From contig NZ_LQBP01000007.1 of the NCBI RefSeq assembly GCF_001507545.1, forward strand, positions 1 to 64,000: a stretch of 64,000 nt of DNA, read 5' to 3'. Position numbers and translations under genes: made by a program. This document shows, piece by piece, positions 18,012 through 27,643 of the stretch (the stretch's first letter is position 1; every line of letters begins with the position of its first letter). Source of the DNA: Ruegeria profundi. GTDB taxonomy: Bacteria > Pseudomonadota > Alphaproteobacteria > Rhodobacterales > Rhodobacteraceae. The notes under the pieces were generated by a model that searched no databases, had not been told where the DNA came from, and worked only from the letters and a program-made list of their open reading frames with translations.

Positions 18012-18970
18012 CGGCATGGCTGTTAACCGGCCTTGGTTTGTTGATCCTGCTGTTGGCGGGGGATGCCTTGGTTCGTGGCGCCGTGAACCTAAGCCTGCGT
18101 TTGGGGGTGCCAGCGTTGATCGTCAGCTTGACGATTGTTGCGTTTGGCACTTCGGCGCCTGAATTGTTGATTGCGATCAGTGCGATCAAGGAAAACGCGC
18201 CCGGAATTGCGCTGGGCAATGTTGTCGGGTCGAATACCGCCAATATCCTTTTGGTTCTGGGTGTACCGGCGTTGCTGGCAACATTGCATACCAGCGAATG
18301 CGACAGCCGAAAGAACTACGTGTTCATGCTGCTGGCTTCGGCCATGTTCATCGGGCTGGCCTTTTTTGGTGTGTTCACATTGCTAAGCGGGGCCATACTG
18401 CTGGCCGCCCTTGGTATCATACTGTGGATTGCTTTCCGCGAGGCCAATAACCATCGAAAATCCTGTGGCCAGACCTTTCCCAATTCCGACGACCTTGAAG
18501 GCCTGGAAGAAGCTGACCCCAGCATGCCGTATTGGAAAGTGTCGATCTACCTGGTTCTTGGCCTCATCGGCCTGCCGATGGGTGCGCATCTTCTTGTTGA
18601 AAACGCGACCCTGATTGCCCGGACCTACGGCGTCAGTGAAACAGTTATTGGCCTGACATTGGTTGCGGTAGGAACTTCTTTACCCGAACTGGCGACGACG
18701 GTGATGGCAGCGCTACGACGGCAGGCGGATGTGGCATTGGGCAATGTCATTGGGTCGAACATGTTCAACCTGCTGGCCATCGTCGGGATTGCAACCTTTG
18801 TGGGCCCCATTCCGGTGGATGCAGAATTTCTTCGCTTTGATCTGTGGGTCATGCTCGGGGCATCTTTGCTGTTGATCCCGTTTGTCTTTTTCAAACAGGA
18901 TATCACGCGCATCTGGGGCATCTTGTTGACACTTTTGTACGCGGCCTATGTGCTCTCCCTGCTAGTGTGA
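18008..18970 (+). CDS. calcium/sodium antiporter of the CaCA family (YrbG-like)
   Basis: This 320-aa inner-membrane protein has two homologous halves, each with the alpha-repeat of cation/Ca2+ exchangers: GTSAPELLIAISA in the first and GTSLPELATTV in the second. Each is followed by a GNVxGSN motif (GNVVGSNTANI, GNVIGSNMFN). The acidic PE residues bind the cation. About ten membrane helices are visible, with a hydrophilic loop near 155-180 between the halves. It is translationally coupled to the microprotein upstream. Confidence 0.93.
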   Translation: MTAWLLTGLGLLILLLAGDALVRGAVNLSLRLGVPALIVSLTIVAFGTSAPELLIAISAIKENAPGIALGNVVGSNTANILLVLGVPALLATLHTSECDSRKNYVFMLLASAMFIGLAFFGVFTLLSGAILLAALGIILWIAFREANNHRKSCGQTFPNSDDLEGLEEADPSMPYWKVSIYLVLGLIGLPMGAHLLVENATLIARTYGVSETVIGLTLVAVGTSLPELATTVMAALRRQADVALGNVIGSNMFNLLAIVGIATFVGPIPVDAEFLRFDLWVMLGASLLLIPFVFFKQDITRIWGILLTLLYAAYVLSLLV

Positions 18971-18989
18971 TTGGACGGAAAGGGCCCAC

Positions 18990-19769
18990 ATGACCCGAGC
19001 TTTAGTAACCGGTGCGGGAAAACGTCTTGGCAGAGCAATGGCGTTATACCTAGCGCGGCGCGGTTATGACGTAGCCGTGCATTTTGCCACCTCAGAGCAA
19101 GCCGCGCAGGAAACAGTAGATGAAATTCAATCCTTGGGCCGTAACGCAGTCGCATTACAGGCCGACCTGCTGGATGAGGCTCAGGTCAGCGCCCTGCTTT
19201 CCCGCGCGGCCGAGGCGTTGGGCGGCCCGATTACCTGCCTGATCAATAACGCATCTATCTTTGAGTATGACAACATCCACACCGCCACGCGTCAAAGCTG
19301 GGATCGGCATCTGGAAAGCAATTTGCGTGCGCCTTTCGTGCTGACACAGGCCATGGCTGAACAGGGTTTGAAACCCGACACTGATGAGGCGGGTGAACCC
19401 GTTGCCACCGGGCTGATCGTCAACATGGTAGATATGCGGGTGCGCAAACTGACGCCCGAGTTCATGTCCTACACCATTGCGAAAATGGGTCTGTGGGCCT
19501 TGACGCGCACGGCCGCTCAGGCGTTGACACCTGCGATCCGGGTAAACGCCATTGGGCCGGGCCCGACCATGCAGGGCCACCGTCAGACCGAGGACCACTT
19601 TAAGACTCAGCGCGCCAACACCGTCCTCGAACGTGGCGCGAACCTGTCGGATATCACGGCCGCGTTGGGCTATTTTCTCGATGCGCACGCGGTCACCGGA
19701 CAGCTTCTTTGCGTGGATGGTGGACAGCATTTGGGCTGGCAAACACCGGATGTTTTGGGTGTTGAATAG
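18990..19769 (+). CDS. SDR family oxidoreductase (pteridine-reductase-like)
   Basis: This 259-aa short-chain dehydrogenase has the nucleotide motif TGAGKRLGRAMA near the N terminus, NNAS (about 87-90) and the catalytic YTIAK. The TGxGKRLG form and the IRVNAIGPGPTMQ segment are typical of the group containing pteridine reductases and FolM dihydromonapterin reductase, which would need NADPH. The substrate is not certain. It lies 19 bp after the antiporter gene and is probably co-transcribed with it. Confidence 0.87.
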   Translation: MTRALVTGAGKRLGRAMALYLARRGYDVAVHFATSEQAAQETVDEIQSLGRNAVALQADLLDEAQVSALLSRAAEALGGPITCLINNASIFEYDNIHTATRQSWDRHLESNLRAPFVLTQAMAEQGLKPDTDEAGEPVATGLIVNMVDMRVRKLTPEFMSYTIAKMGLWALTRTAAQALTPAIRVNAIGPGPTMQGHRQTEDHFKTQRANTVLERGANLSDITAALGYFLDAHAVTGQLLCVDGGQHLGWQTPDVLGVE

Positions 19770-20059
19770 GTAATTCCGCCGCAAGTTTTGCACCGCTCGC
19801 GTTTCCGTTACCAGATTGTTACAAAAATGTCTTTTTTTTCATGTACTTGCCCTGTGTATGAAAAAGTTTCTTTTAAAAACAATATCTTATGTATCCGCCT
19901 ATTTTTTAGGCAATTTCAGCAATCCTTAATGAAACAAGGGAATTTCGTAATGCTCGGAAACTTATCTTCATACTTATCCACAGAAACCGTGGATTTGTTT
20001 TCTCTTGAACTGCACCGCCTAAGATTGCAGCCATAGTCAGAGAATCATATTTCAGGGCC

Positions 20060-21934
20060 ATGAAGATTCAGAACGACCCGACACCCGAAATGCAGCCCTC
20101 CGGCTATGCCTGCATCCAGCGTTATGTGAAAACGCTGGACAGCTCGCCCGGCGTTTACCGGATGCTGGATGCAGACAGCCGGGTTTTGTATGTGGGCAAA
20201 GCACGGAACCTGAAAGCGCGCGTTTCGAATTATGCGCGCCCCGGCCATTCCGGACGGATCGAGCGGATGATTGCATCGACTGCCTCGATGATGTTCCTGA
20301 CAACCCGGACCGAGACCGAAGCGCTGCTGCTTGAGCAAAACCTGATCAAGCAACTCAAGCCAAAATACAATGTGCTGCTGCGCGACGATAAGAGCTTTCC
20401 GAATATCCTGGTCGCCAAAGATCACGCATACCCACAGATCAAGAAACATCGGGGCGCGAAGAAAGAGAAGGGTGCATATTTTGGCCCCTTTGCCAGTGCG
20501 GGCGCGGTAAACCGAACACTCAACCAACTGCAAAAGGCGTTTTTGCTGCGCAACTGTTCAGACTCCATGTTCGACAGCCGGACCCGACCTTGCTTGCTGT
20601 ATCAGATCAAGCGGTGTTCCGGGCCTTGTGTCGATTTGATCTCGAAGGAGGATTACCGGGAGAGCGTTAAAGATGCCGAGCGTTTCCTGTCGGGCCGCTC
20701 GACCAAGGTGCAAGAGGATTTGGCCGAACAGATGATGGCGGCCTCTGAGGCAATGGAATTCGAACGCGCCGCTGGTCTGCGGGATCGAATCCGGGCGCTG
20801 ACGCAGGTGCAGACCTCGCAGGGGATCAACCCGCGCGGTGTGGCCGAAGCGGACGTGATTGGCCTCTACATGGACAGTGGGCAGGCCTGCGTTCAGGTGT
20901 TCTTTATTCGTGCGAACCAGAACTGGGGAAATAAGGATTTCTATCCCCGGGTTGGCGCCGATGTGTCAGCCGCCGAAGTGATGGAGGCGTTCATTGGGCA
21001 GTTCTACGACAACAAGGAACCGCCCCGTCAATTGATCCTGTCAGACGCGATCGAGAACGCCGATCTCATGCAAGAGGCCCTTTCTGAGAAGGCGGGTCGC
21101 AAGGTTGAACTCCTGGTTCCGCAGCGCGGTGAGAAACAGGAACTTGTGGCCGGTGCCCTGCGTAATGCACGCGAGTCTCTGGCCCGGCGGATGTCAGAAA
21201 GTGCCACGCAGGCCAAGTTGCTGCGCGGTGTGGCCGAGGCGTTCGATCTGGACGCGCCACCAACGCGGATTGAGGTCTATGACAACTCTCATATTCAGGG
21301 CACCAATGCGGTCGGCGGCATGATCGTTGCGGGGCCAGAGGGGTTCATGAAAAACGCCTATCGCAAGTTCAATATCCGTGGCGATGACCTGACCCCCGGC
21401 GATGACTTTGGGATGATGAAAGAGGTTCTGACCCGCCGCTTTACCCGCCTGCAAAAAGAGGACCCCGATCGCGATAAAGGGATGTGGCCCGATCTTCTGT
21501 TGATCGACGGCGGGGCCGGACAGGTGAGTGCTGTCCACGAGATCATGCAAACGCATGGGGTCGAAGACATACCGATGGTCGGCGTCGCCAAGGGTATTGA
21601 TCGGGACCACGGCAAGGAAGAGTTCCATCGCATCGGCCAACGCCCCTTTGCGCTGAAACGCAATGATCCGGTTTTGTACTTCATCCAGCGCCTGCGGGAT
21701 GAGGCGCACAGGTTTGCCATCGGCACCCATCGCGCAAAACGGGCCAAGGCTGTGGGTGCAACTCCGCTGGATGACATTCCCGGCGTAGGCGCGGCGCGAA
21801 AACGCGCTTTGCTGGCACATTTCGGCAGCGCCAAGGCCGTCAGCCGGGCCAATCTGGCCGATCTGAAGGCAGTAGACGGCATCTCAGCCGGATTGGCGCA
21901 GAAAGTTTACGACTTCTTTCACGAAAAAGGTTAG
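20060..21934 (+). CDS. uvrC: excinuclease ABC subunit C
   Basis: This 624-aa nucleotide excision repair nuclease makes both incisions with UvrAB. In order: GIY-YIG nuclease domain (about 30-105, [10 protein letters not shown] and VLYVGKA), a UVR motif (about 215-250), the RNase H-like 5'-incision domain (about 270-540, with YDNSHIQG and LLIDGGAGQ carrying acidic catalytic residues), and a C-terminal helix-hairpin-helix ([15 protein letters not shown]). An AT-rich 290-bp leader precedes it. Its TAG stop overlaps the convergent EamA stop. Confidence 0.97.
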   Translation: MKIQNDPTPEMQPSGYACIQRYVKTLDSSPGVYRMLDADSRVLYVGKARNLKARVSNYARPGHSGRIERMIASTASMMFLTTRTETEALLLEQNLIKQLKPKYNVLLRDDKSFPNILVAKDHAYPQIKKHRGAKKEKGAYFGPFASAGAVNRTLNQLQKAFLLRNCSDSMFDSRTRPCLLYQIKRCSGPCVDLISKEDYRESVKDAERFLSGRSTKVQEDLAEQMMAASEAMEFERAAGLRDRIRALTQVQTSQGINPRGVAEADVIGLYMDSGQACVQVFFIRANQNWGNKDFYPRVGADVSAAEVMEAFIGQFYDNKEPPRQLILSDAIENADLMQEALSEKAGRKVELLVPQRGEKQELVAGALRNARESLARRMSESATQAKLLRGVAEAFDLDAPPTRIEVYDNSHIQGTNAVGGMIVAGPEGFMKNAYRKFNIRGDDLTPGDDFGMMKEVLTRRFTRLQKEDPDRDKGMWPDLLLIDGGAGQVSAVHEIMQTHGVEDIPMVGVAKGIDRDHGKEEFHRIGQRPFALKRNDPVLYFIQRLRDEAHRFAIGTHRAKRAKAVGATPLDDIPGVGAARKRALLAHFGSAKAVSRANLADLKAVDGISAGLAQKVYDFFHEKG

Positions 21935-22815
21935 GCCTGCCGTCCGCGCCAAAGGATGTAAAGCCCCGAGGCGACGATTAGCGCGGTGCCTATCCACATG
22001 GTCCCGTCCAGACGCTCGCCAAAGGCGACTACGCCCAATGCGACGCCAAAAAGCAGGCGCGAATAGCGGAACGGGGCGACGGATGAAACCTCTCCGGTCC
22101 GCATCGCCTTCATCAGCAGTGCGTAGGCCAGGCTGCCGATCACAATCGCGCCGCCGACATACAGGCCAGTTTGCAGGTCAAGTGCCGCCATTGGCGTGCC
22201 CTCCCAAAGCCTGAAGACCAGCCCTGCAACCACGATGCAAAGAAAGCCGTAAAAGCCCAGCACCTCGGTCCCCAGCGTTGCCGGGGCGGCACGGCTGGCC
22301 AGGTCACGCCCGGCAAAGCCCAGCATGCCAAGCACGGCAAGGATTGAGAGCGCCGAGAACCCCTCACCAGTTGGCTGGATGATCACCATGACGCCGATCA
22401 GGCCGGTCACAATCGCGCTCCAGCGTCGCCAGCCAACTGTTTCATCAAAGAACAGCGCGGCACCCGCAACCACGAACAACGGGGTCGCTTGCAGGATCAC
22501 GGTGGCGACAGAAAGCGGGGTCAGCGCAATGGCAAGCACGAAGAACAGCCGCCCAAGTATTTCGAACAGAACCCGTACCTTCATCGGGCGCGACAACACA
22601 TCGATGTGGAAAAGCCGCGCTCCGCGCAGCAGCGCGGCTGCCGCAAAAACCGCTGAGCCACCCGCGCCGAACAGCACCAGTATTTGCCAGATCGGCAGTG
22701 TGGCAGAAGCCCCTTTGATCAGTGCATCTTCAAGCGCAAAAAGCGCCATCGCTGAAATCATGAAGGCGCTGCCGATCAGATTGGATCGGGGATCGGTCTT
22801 TATGTGGGATATCAT
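21931..22815 (-). CDS. EamA/DMT-family transporter
   Basis: This 294-aa inner-membrane protein has ten predicted helices in two EamA repeats. The second ends in YILWRGRQA. The family exports metabolites such as amino acids or purines. The substrate is unknown here. The chosen ATG gives [15 protein letters not shown]. An upstream in-frame start adds 17 residues with no hydrophobic content. The gene is convergent with uvrC, their stop codons sharing TTA at 21931-21933. Confidence 0.88.
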   Translation of the reverse strand: MISHIKTDPRSNLIGSAFMISAMALFALEDALIKGASATLPIWQILVLFGAGGSAVFAAAALLRGARLFHIDVLSRPMKVRVLFEILGRLFFVLAIALTPLSVATVILQATPLFVVAGAALFFDETVGWRRWSAIVTGLIGVMVIIQPTGEGFSALSILAVLGMLGFAGRDLASRAAPATLGTEVLGFYGFLCIVVAGLVFRLWEGTPMAALDLQTGLYVGGAIVIGSLAYALLMKAMRTGEVSSVAPFRYSRLLFGVALGVVAFGERLDGTMWIGTALIVASGLYILWRGRQA

Positions 22816-22996
22816 ATTTTCGCCGCTTTGGAATCGGGCGCCAACCTGACCGCAATGCAACCGCATGCCAAGGGGTATCTGGCGGAAAAACTGGCTTGCG
22901 ACCGTTTGACCAGCAGCATCGCAACTGCCTGTGATTGGGTTAGTTTTTTCCGGTGCTGTCTTTTATGTCTGCACTCGGCACTGTAATGTCCGAACC

Positions 22997-23665
22997 ATGA
23001 AGTGGAACCTGCCCAATATCCTGACCGTGCTACGCTTGCTTGCAGCGCCCGGTCTGGCCGTAATGTTTCTGTATTTCACGCGTCCTTATGCAGATTGGTT
23101 TGCTTTGGTCCTGTTTCTGTCGGCGGCTATCACCGACTGGTTCGACGGCTATCTTGCGCGGGCCTGGCAACAGGAAACCAAGATCGGTGCCATGATGGAT
23201 CCGATTGCCGACAAGGCGATGGTGGTGATCGCGTTGATGATCCTTGTCGGCTATTCGACCGAAAGCTGGACACCATGGCTGGTCCTGCCCGCGACCGTGA
23301 TCCTGTTCCGCGAAGTCTTTGTTTCTGGGCTGCGCGAATATCTGGGTGATGTGGCGGGTACACTCAAAGTCACGAAACTGGCCAAGTGGAAAACAACTGC
23401 GCAAATGGTGGCGATCGCCGTACTGTTTTCACAAGGGATCTTTGAACATTACTTCGTGATGGGTTCTTTCGGTATGACCCCAGAGTTGATAGACGAAGTT
23501 TTGTCTGGGCAGGTCGACGACGTAAACCACCTGCGTTGGCATCTGGAAGGGATGTTCTGGTCGGGCCGCATCGGGCTGTGGCTGCTGTGGATCGCTGCGG
23601 CGCTGACATTGATCACCGGCTATGACTACCTACGTAAAGCTTTGCCCCATCTGAAGGAGAGCTGA
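22997..23665 (+). CDS. pgsA: CDP-diacylglycerol-glycerol-3-phosphate 3-phosphatidyltransferase
   Basis: This 222-aa integral membrane enzyme of phosphatidylglycerol synthesis contains the complete CDP-alcohol phosphotransferase motif, DG at DWFDG, AR three residues on, then G and the two aspartates in GAMMDPIADK. The N terminus MKWNLPNILTVLRLLAAPG is standard for PgsA. The open frame extends 22 codons upstream without homology. moaD follows after 3 bp. uvrC-pgsA-moaD-moaE is a common order in this group. Confidence 0.95.
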   Translation: MKWNLPNILTVLRLLAAPGLAVMFLYFTRPYADWFALVLFLSAAITDWFDGYLARAWQQETKIGAMMDPIADKAMVVIALMILVGYSTESWTPWLVLPATVILFREVFVSGLREYLGDVAGTLKVTKLAKWKTTAQMVAIAVLFSQGIFEHYFVMGSFGMTPELIDEVLSGQVDDVNHLRWHLEGMFWSGRIGLWLLWIAAALTLITGYDYLRKALPHLKES

Positions 23666-23668
23666 CTG

Positions 23669-23914
23669 ATGGACGTGCTGTATTTCGCCTGGGTGCGCGA
23701 ACGGATCGGCCTGCCGAAAGAGCGGATCGAGACCGAGGCCGCGACGGTATCCGATCTGGTTGCCGAGCTCAGCGCGCGCGAGGACCGATATGCGGCAGCC
23801 TTCGCTGATCTGTCTGCATTGCGGGTCGCGCTGGATCAGGAATTATCGGATTTTGACGCCTCATTGTCCGGCGTGCGCGAGGTTGCATTTTTCCCACCGA
23901 TGACCGGCGGTTGA
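23669..23914 (+). CDS. moaD: molybdopterin synthase sulfur carrier subunit
   Basis: This 81-aa ubiquitin-like protein ends in the GG motif (PPMTGG) that is adenylated and thiocarboxylated to carry sulfur. The N terminus MDVLYFAWVRERIG is typical. It starts 3 bp after pgsA and ends 1 bp before moaE, so the two subunits of molybdopterin synthase are made together. Confidence 0.95.
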   Translation: MDVLYFAWVRERIGLPKERIETEAATVSDLVAELSAREDRYAAAFADLSALRVALDQELSDFDASLSGVREVAFFPPMTGG

Positions 23915-23915
23915 A

Positions 23916-24359
23916 ATGCGCATCGTCGTACAGGAACAGGAATTCGATCTGGGTGCCGAGGCCAACGCTTTTGCCGCAGGCGACAACGGCAACGGGGCAA
24001 TTGTAACCTTTACCGGTGTTGTGCGTGATCTGGCATCCGGCAATCTGGACGTGATGGAGATCGAGCACTATCCCGGCATGACCGAACGGGCGCTGACCAA
24101 GATAGCAGAAGATGCGCAGGTCCGCTGGTCTTTGGGTGATGTGCTGGTGATCCACCGTTACGGGCGGCTGGCCCCAGGGGACCGGATTATGATGGTGGCC
24201 ACGGCCGCTCCGCATCGCAAGGATGCGTTCGAGGCGGCGGAATACCTGATGGACTACCTGAAATCCCGCGCGCCGTTCTGGAAAAAAGAAATCACCTCGG
24301 GTGGCGCTGACTGGGTTGCCGCCAAGGACGAGGATGAAGACGCGCTGGCCCGGTGGTAG
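23916..24359 (+). CDS. moaE: molybdopterin synthase catalytic subunit
   Basis: This 147-aa large subunit converts cyclic pyranopterin monophosphate to molybdopterin using MoaD thiocarboxylate. Visible family features are GAIVTFTGVVRD, the E-H segment EIEHYPGMTE, the VIHRYGRLAPGD stretch and the KKEITSGGADWV lysine-containing loop near the C terminus. It lies directly downstream of moaD. Confidence 0.95.
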   Translation: MRIVVQEQEFDLGAEANAFAAGDNGNGAIVTFTGVVRDLASGNLDVMEIEHYPGMTERALTKIAEDAQVRWSLGDVLVIHRYGRLAPGDRIMMVATAAPHRKDAFEAAEYLMDYLKSRAPFWKKEITSGGADWVAAKDEDEDALARW

Positions 24360-24362
24360 TGG

Positions 24363-24683
24363 TCAGTCGGCGTTGTTTATCCGACCTCGCAGCTCTTCGG
24401 CCTCTTGCCGTGCTGCGCGCAGACCGTCCATAGCCGCAGCCAGTTCAGCCTCGGCCTGCGTAAGCTGGTTGGTCAGTTCCGCCTCACGCTGTTGCAGATA
24501 TGTTATCGCCTGATCGCGGGTTTCCTCGGCCTCGTGCAGTTCTTGGCTCATGCGGTCCAGATCGGCCACGTCGCTCTGACGTACACGAGACAGGCGATGC
24601 GCCAGCCAGTTGGCAAACCAGCCCATGCAAAAAGCCGCGAACAGGATGATGGCGGTGGCGATAATGAATTCAGTTCTGTTCAC
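24363..24683 (-). CDS. short membrane-anchored coiled-coil protein
   Basis: I do not recognise this 106-aa product. It has one N-terminal membrane helix (FIIATAIILFAAFCMGWFANWL) followed by about 70 residues of charged heptad-like sequence (coiled coil, LDRMSQELHEAEETRDQ and onward). The proposed GTG start overlaps the upstream OmpA gene by 14 bp and has GGGGA 8 nt before it. An ATG at 24701 is an alternative. Coupling to the OmpA protein suggests an envelope role. Confidence 0.68.
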   Translation of the reverse strand: MNRTEFIIATAIILFAAFCMGWFANWLAHRLSRVRQSDVADLDRMSQELHEAEETRDQAITYLQQREAELTNQLTQAEAELAAAMDGLRAARQEAEELRGRINNAD

Positions 24684-26604
24684 TTTGCTGGTCCCCTGCA
24701 TCCGCGTCTGCGGCGGTGTTTTCCGTCTGCTCTGCCTCGATTGACTCAGCCTCAATCGCGTCCAGCCCTGTTTCCGGGTTTTCAACCGGTTCAGGCCGGA
24801 CCAAACGGAACTCGATACGGCGGTTCTGTTCGCGACCCTCTTCGGTGTCGTTTTCGGCAATGGGCTGAGTCTCCCCATAGCCCACGGCGGTATAGCTGGC
24901 CGTTGGTATCCGACGTCCGCGCAGTTCGTTCAGAATGGACTGGGCGCGCGCCTGGCTGAGCTGCTGGTTCATTTCTTCGCGACCCTGACTGTCGGTATGA
25001 CCCTGAATCTCAAGCCGGATCGGGCCACATTCGCGCAAGATATCGGCAATCCGGTTTACTGTATCGCGCGAGTCCGCGGCGACGGTGGCCGAACCGGGTT
25101 CAAAAGCAATCTTGGTTTCTGCCTGAACTTCGACGATGCGTTCTTCACAAACTTCAGGATCGGGAAGTGTGTCTTCGGGTACGGTGGGCGGTTCCTGATA
25201 GGTAATGGATAACGAGAACTCTTGTGCGTCGCCCAGTTTTTCGGACAACATCCCAGCGATCTGCGCCTTTGTGTCCGGGCTGTGACTGACACCATTCAGA
25301 ACAAGATCATCAGGCGTGACCGTCAGCGCACCGTTGTGCAGATGAGCAAGCGCTTCAAGCCCTGTCAGAACGCGAACGGGCCACGTCATTGGCAGATCCT
25401 CTGGCGCGATGCGGGTCGCGGTGTAGACGTGTTCGGACCCAAACGCAGCGCGGGCATAGCTGTCCACCATGTCACGCTGAGATGCATCGCTCAGCCGGCC
25501 ACGCATCTGAACCAGGCCTTCAGGGCTGCGTGTTGCTGTGAACTCTGGCGGGCCGGCCTCTTCTTCTGTCTCGGGCGGTGGCAAGATCGCGTGCAAGGCA
25601 AAGACCGGAGGCAAGGCGTTCTCAAGCTCACCCACCACCCGGTCAAAGGTTCCGGCATCGGTGCCTTCTGCGGCGACCAGCGTTATGTCTGCGTCCGACA
25701 TCGTTACCGACCCCCGGCCAAGTTCGGCCAAAGCGCGAATGCTGAGTACGGCGGCCTCGGGCCAACGCGGTGAGGGTTCACCAAGCCCGATGGTGCAGGT
25801 GTAGATGGAATTCAGACCGGCCTCTTGCGCTGCGGCAATAATGGTATCGCGCGCCTTTGTGTCCTGGGCGGAACAGGCGTCGAATTGGCCACCGTTTTCG
25901 TCGATAAGAAAGCGCAGGGTAAAGGGTGTGATAACAGGACGCGGTGCCGAGATTGATAAACCGATCCGAAGGCTGGGCGGGGCCGCACGCATCAGGCCTT
26001 GTTCCAGTTGTTCTTTTTCCTGCTGGCTGTCGGCAATAGCCGTGATTTTGACCAGACCGGGGCTGGCCGAGATCTTTGCCCGCGGCAATCGGGCCAGTGC
26101 CTCAACAGCAAATCCGATTGCGTCGTCCCAGCCCTTGGGCTTGGGATAATTGGCAGTTTCCATCAGGTCCGAAACAGGGCTGCCATTACCCAGATTGCTT
26201 AGCCTTTTCACTAGCGCTTCACGGTCCTCGCTGGCCGGGATAAGGCCGATGACGGAGATGCCGCTGTCGTTGCGCAGAATCTCGGCCGAGAATCCGGGTG
26301 CAGCCAGTTCGGTTGTTGGCGCGACTTCCATCTCGTCGATCACGCGCGAGGTGTCGACCTCGGTGCCTGCGGCCGTAAGCGCGTTAAAGCGTACGGCTTC
26401 GGTGCTGGCCGTGCCCGTCAGAACAACGCGCAAACCGTCTGAATATACCTCGGCCCAGTCATGCCCCTGAAGGTCCAGCGCGCGGCGAACAGCAAATTCC
26501 GACGTTTCCTCGACCTTGGTCACTGCAAAGCTGGCGGCCAACAGACACAGGCCCGCAGACAAAAGAAAGATGATAGCAGCGGCAAGGGCATAGGGTAGGC
26601 GCAT
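24670..26604 (-). CDS. OmpA family protein with tandem BON-like repeats
   Basis: This 644-aa protein has an N-terminal hydrophobic anchor or signal (residues about 5-30). About 450 residues of repeated units follow, each with a variant of AxxALAxL followed by a beta-rich segment (ALARLPRAK, ALAELGRGS, ALAHLHNGA). The C-terminal OmpA peptidoglycan-binding domain (about 500-610) carries IQGHTDSQG, LSQARAQSI and NRRIEFRLV. The tail is acidic and glutamine-rich. Architecture resembles BON-OmpA proteins that tether the envelope to the wall. A small coiled-coil gene overlaps its 3' end. Confidence 0.85.
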   Translation of the reverse strand: MRLPYALAAAIIFLLSAGLCLLAASFAVTKVEETSEFAVRRALDLQGHDWAEVYSDGLRVVLTGTASTEAVRFNALTAAGTEVDTSRVIDEMEVAPTTELAAPGFSAEILRNDSGISVIGLIPASEDREALVKRLSNLGNGSPVSDLMETANYPKPKGWDDAIGFAVEALARLPRAKISASPGLVKITAIADSQQEKEQLEQGLMRAAPPSLRIGLSISAPRPVITPFTLRFLIDENGGQFDACSAQDTKARDTIIAAAQEAGLNSIYTCTIGLGEPSPRWPEAAVLSIRALAELGRGSVTMSDADITLVAAEGTDAGTFDRVVGELENALPPVFALHAILPPPETEEEAGPPEFTATRSPEGLVQMRGRLSDASQRDMVDSYARAAFGSEHVYTATRIAPEDLPMTWPVRVLTGLEALAHLHNGALTVTPDDLVLNGVSHSPDTKAQIAGMLSEKLGDAQEFSLSITYQEPPTVPEDTLPDPEVCEERIVEVQAETKIAFEPGSATVAADSRDTVNRIADILRECGPIRLEIQGHTDSQGREEMNQQLSQARAQSILNELRGRRIPTASYTAVGYGETQPIAENDTEEGREQNRRIEFRLVRPEPVENPETGLDAIEAESIEAEQTENTAADADAGDQQSEQN

Positions 26605-26668
26605 GTTGGGTTTATCGACTCCTCAAGCGATTGTGCGAACTCTTACAGAGGCCCGCGCCAAGGTGCAA

Positions 26669-27631
26669 TCAGAGCACAAGCGCGACGCAGATGAAGATCA
26701 GCGGAATAAGGCCGGTATCGCGATTGGCGCGGAACAGTTGCAGCAGTTTCGCGTTGTCTTCTATGTCCAGTCCGCGAAGTTGCCATGCCATGTGCCAGCC
26801 CATCGCCCAAGGTCCGGCCAGCGCCACGACAAGGGCCAAAACGGAAACCTGCGCCAGCGCCCCGTCAATAATGGCCAGTGCCATGAGGAAAACAGTGGCC
26901 ACAAGAAAGTACTTCAGCCAGCGCGCGGTGTCGGTGCCAAACAGCCGGGCGGTGGACTTGATACCAATCAGTTCGTCATCCTCGGCGTCCTGATGGGCGT
27001 AGATCGTGTCATAGAACAGCGTCCACGCGATCCCAGCTAGGTACAGCGTGATCGCCGGAACACCGACCGAACCCGTATGTGCCGCCCAGGCCAGCAGAAT
27101 ACCCCAGTTGAAGGCCAGCCCCAGAAACACCTGCGGCCACCATGTGAACCGTTTCGCAAACGGATAGATCGTCACCGGCAGGAGTGACAGCACCCCCATG
27201 GCGATGGCGGCCTGGTTGAAGGTCAGCAGAATCCCCAGCGCCAGCAGGCATTGCAGGCCCATCCAGATCACGGCTTGCCTTACGCTGACCTGACCTGACG
27301 GGATTGGGCGCGACCTTGTGCGTTCGACCTGTCCGTCAAAATCGCGGTCGGTGATGTCGTTCCATGTACATCCGGCACCGCGCATCAAGAAGGCTCCGAT
27401 CGCGCAGCCGATGGCGATCCACAGATCCTCCCACCGGGGATTGCCGTCGCTGAGGATCGCAAGCGCCAGACCCCACCAGCAGGGGATCAGCAAAAGCCAC
27501 GTGCCGATGGGCCGGTCTGCGCGGCTCAGGCGCAGGTAGGGGCGAGTGAAAACCGGTGCGTATGTGTCCACCCAGTTGCCGGATACCGCATCAGCGACCT
27601 GACCGTCTGGTGTTGGGGCGTTGCCTTGCAT
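26669..27631 (-). CDS. ubiA: 4-hydroxybenzoate polyprenyltransferase
   Basis: This 320-aa inner-membrane prenyltransferase of ubiquinone synthesis has about eight or nine helices. Both aspartate-rich motifs are present: NDITDRDFD (91-99), the Mg-prenyl diphosphate site, and YAHQDAEDD in the second half. RTRSRPIPSG after the first motif is a UbiA hallmark. The open frame continues upstream over rsmE, but the ATG at 27631 is the natural start. It leaves only 12 bp to the divergent rsmE start. Confidence 0.95.
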   Translation of the reverse strand: MQGNAPTPDGQVADAVSGNWVDTYAPVFTRPYLRLSRADRPIGTWLLLIPCWWGLALAILSDGNPRWEDLWIAIGCAIGAFLMRGAGCTWNDITDRDFDGQVERTRSRPIPSGQVSVRQAVIWMGLQCLLALGILLTFNQAAIAMGVLSLLPVTIYPFAKRFTWWPQVFLGLAFNWGILLAWAAHTGSVGVPAITLYLAGIAWTLFYDTIYAHQDAEDDELIGIKSTARLFGTDTARWLKYFLVATVFLMALAIIDGALAQVSVLALVVALAGPWAMGWHMAWQLRGLDIEDNAKLLQLFRANRDTGLIPLIFICVALVL

Positions 27632-27643
27632 ATGTAGCGTCTC

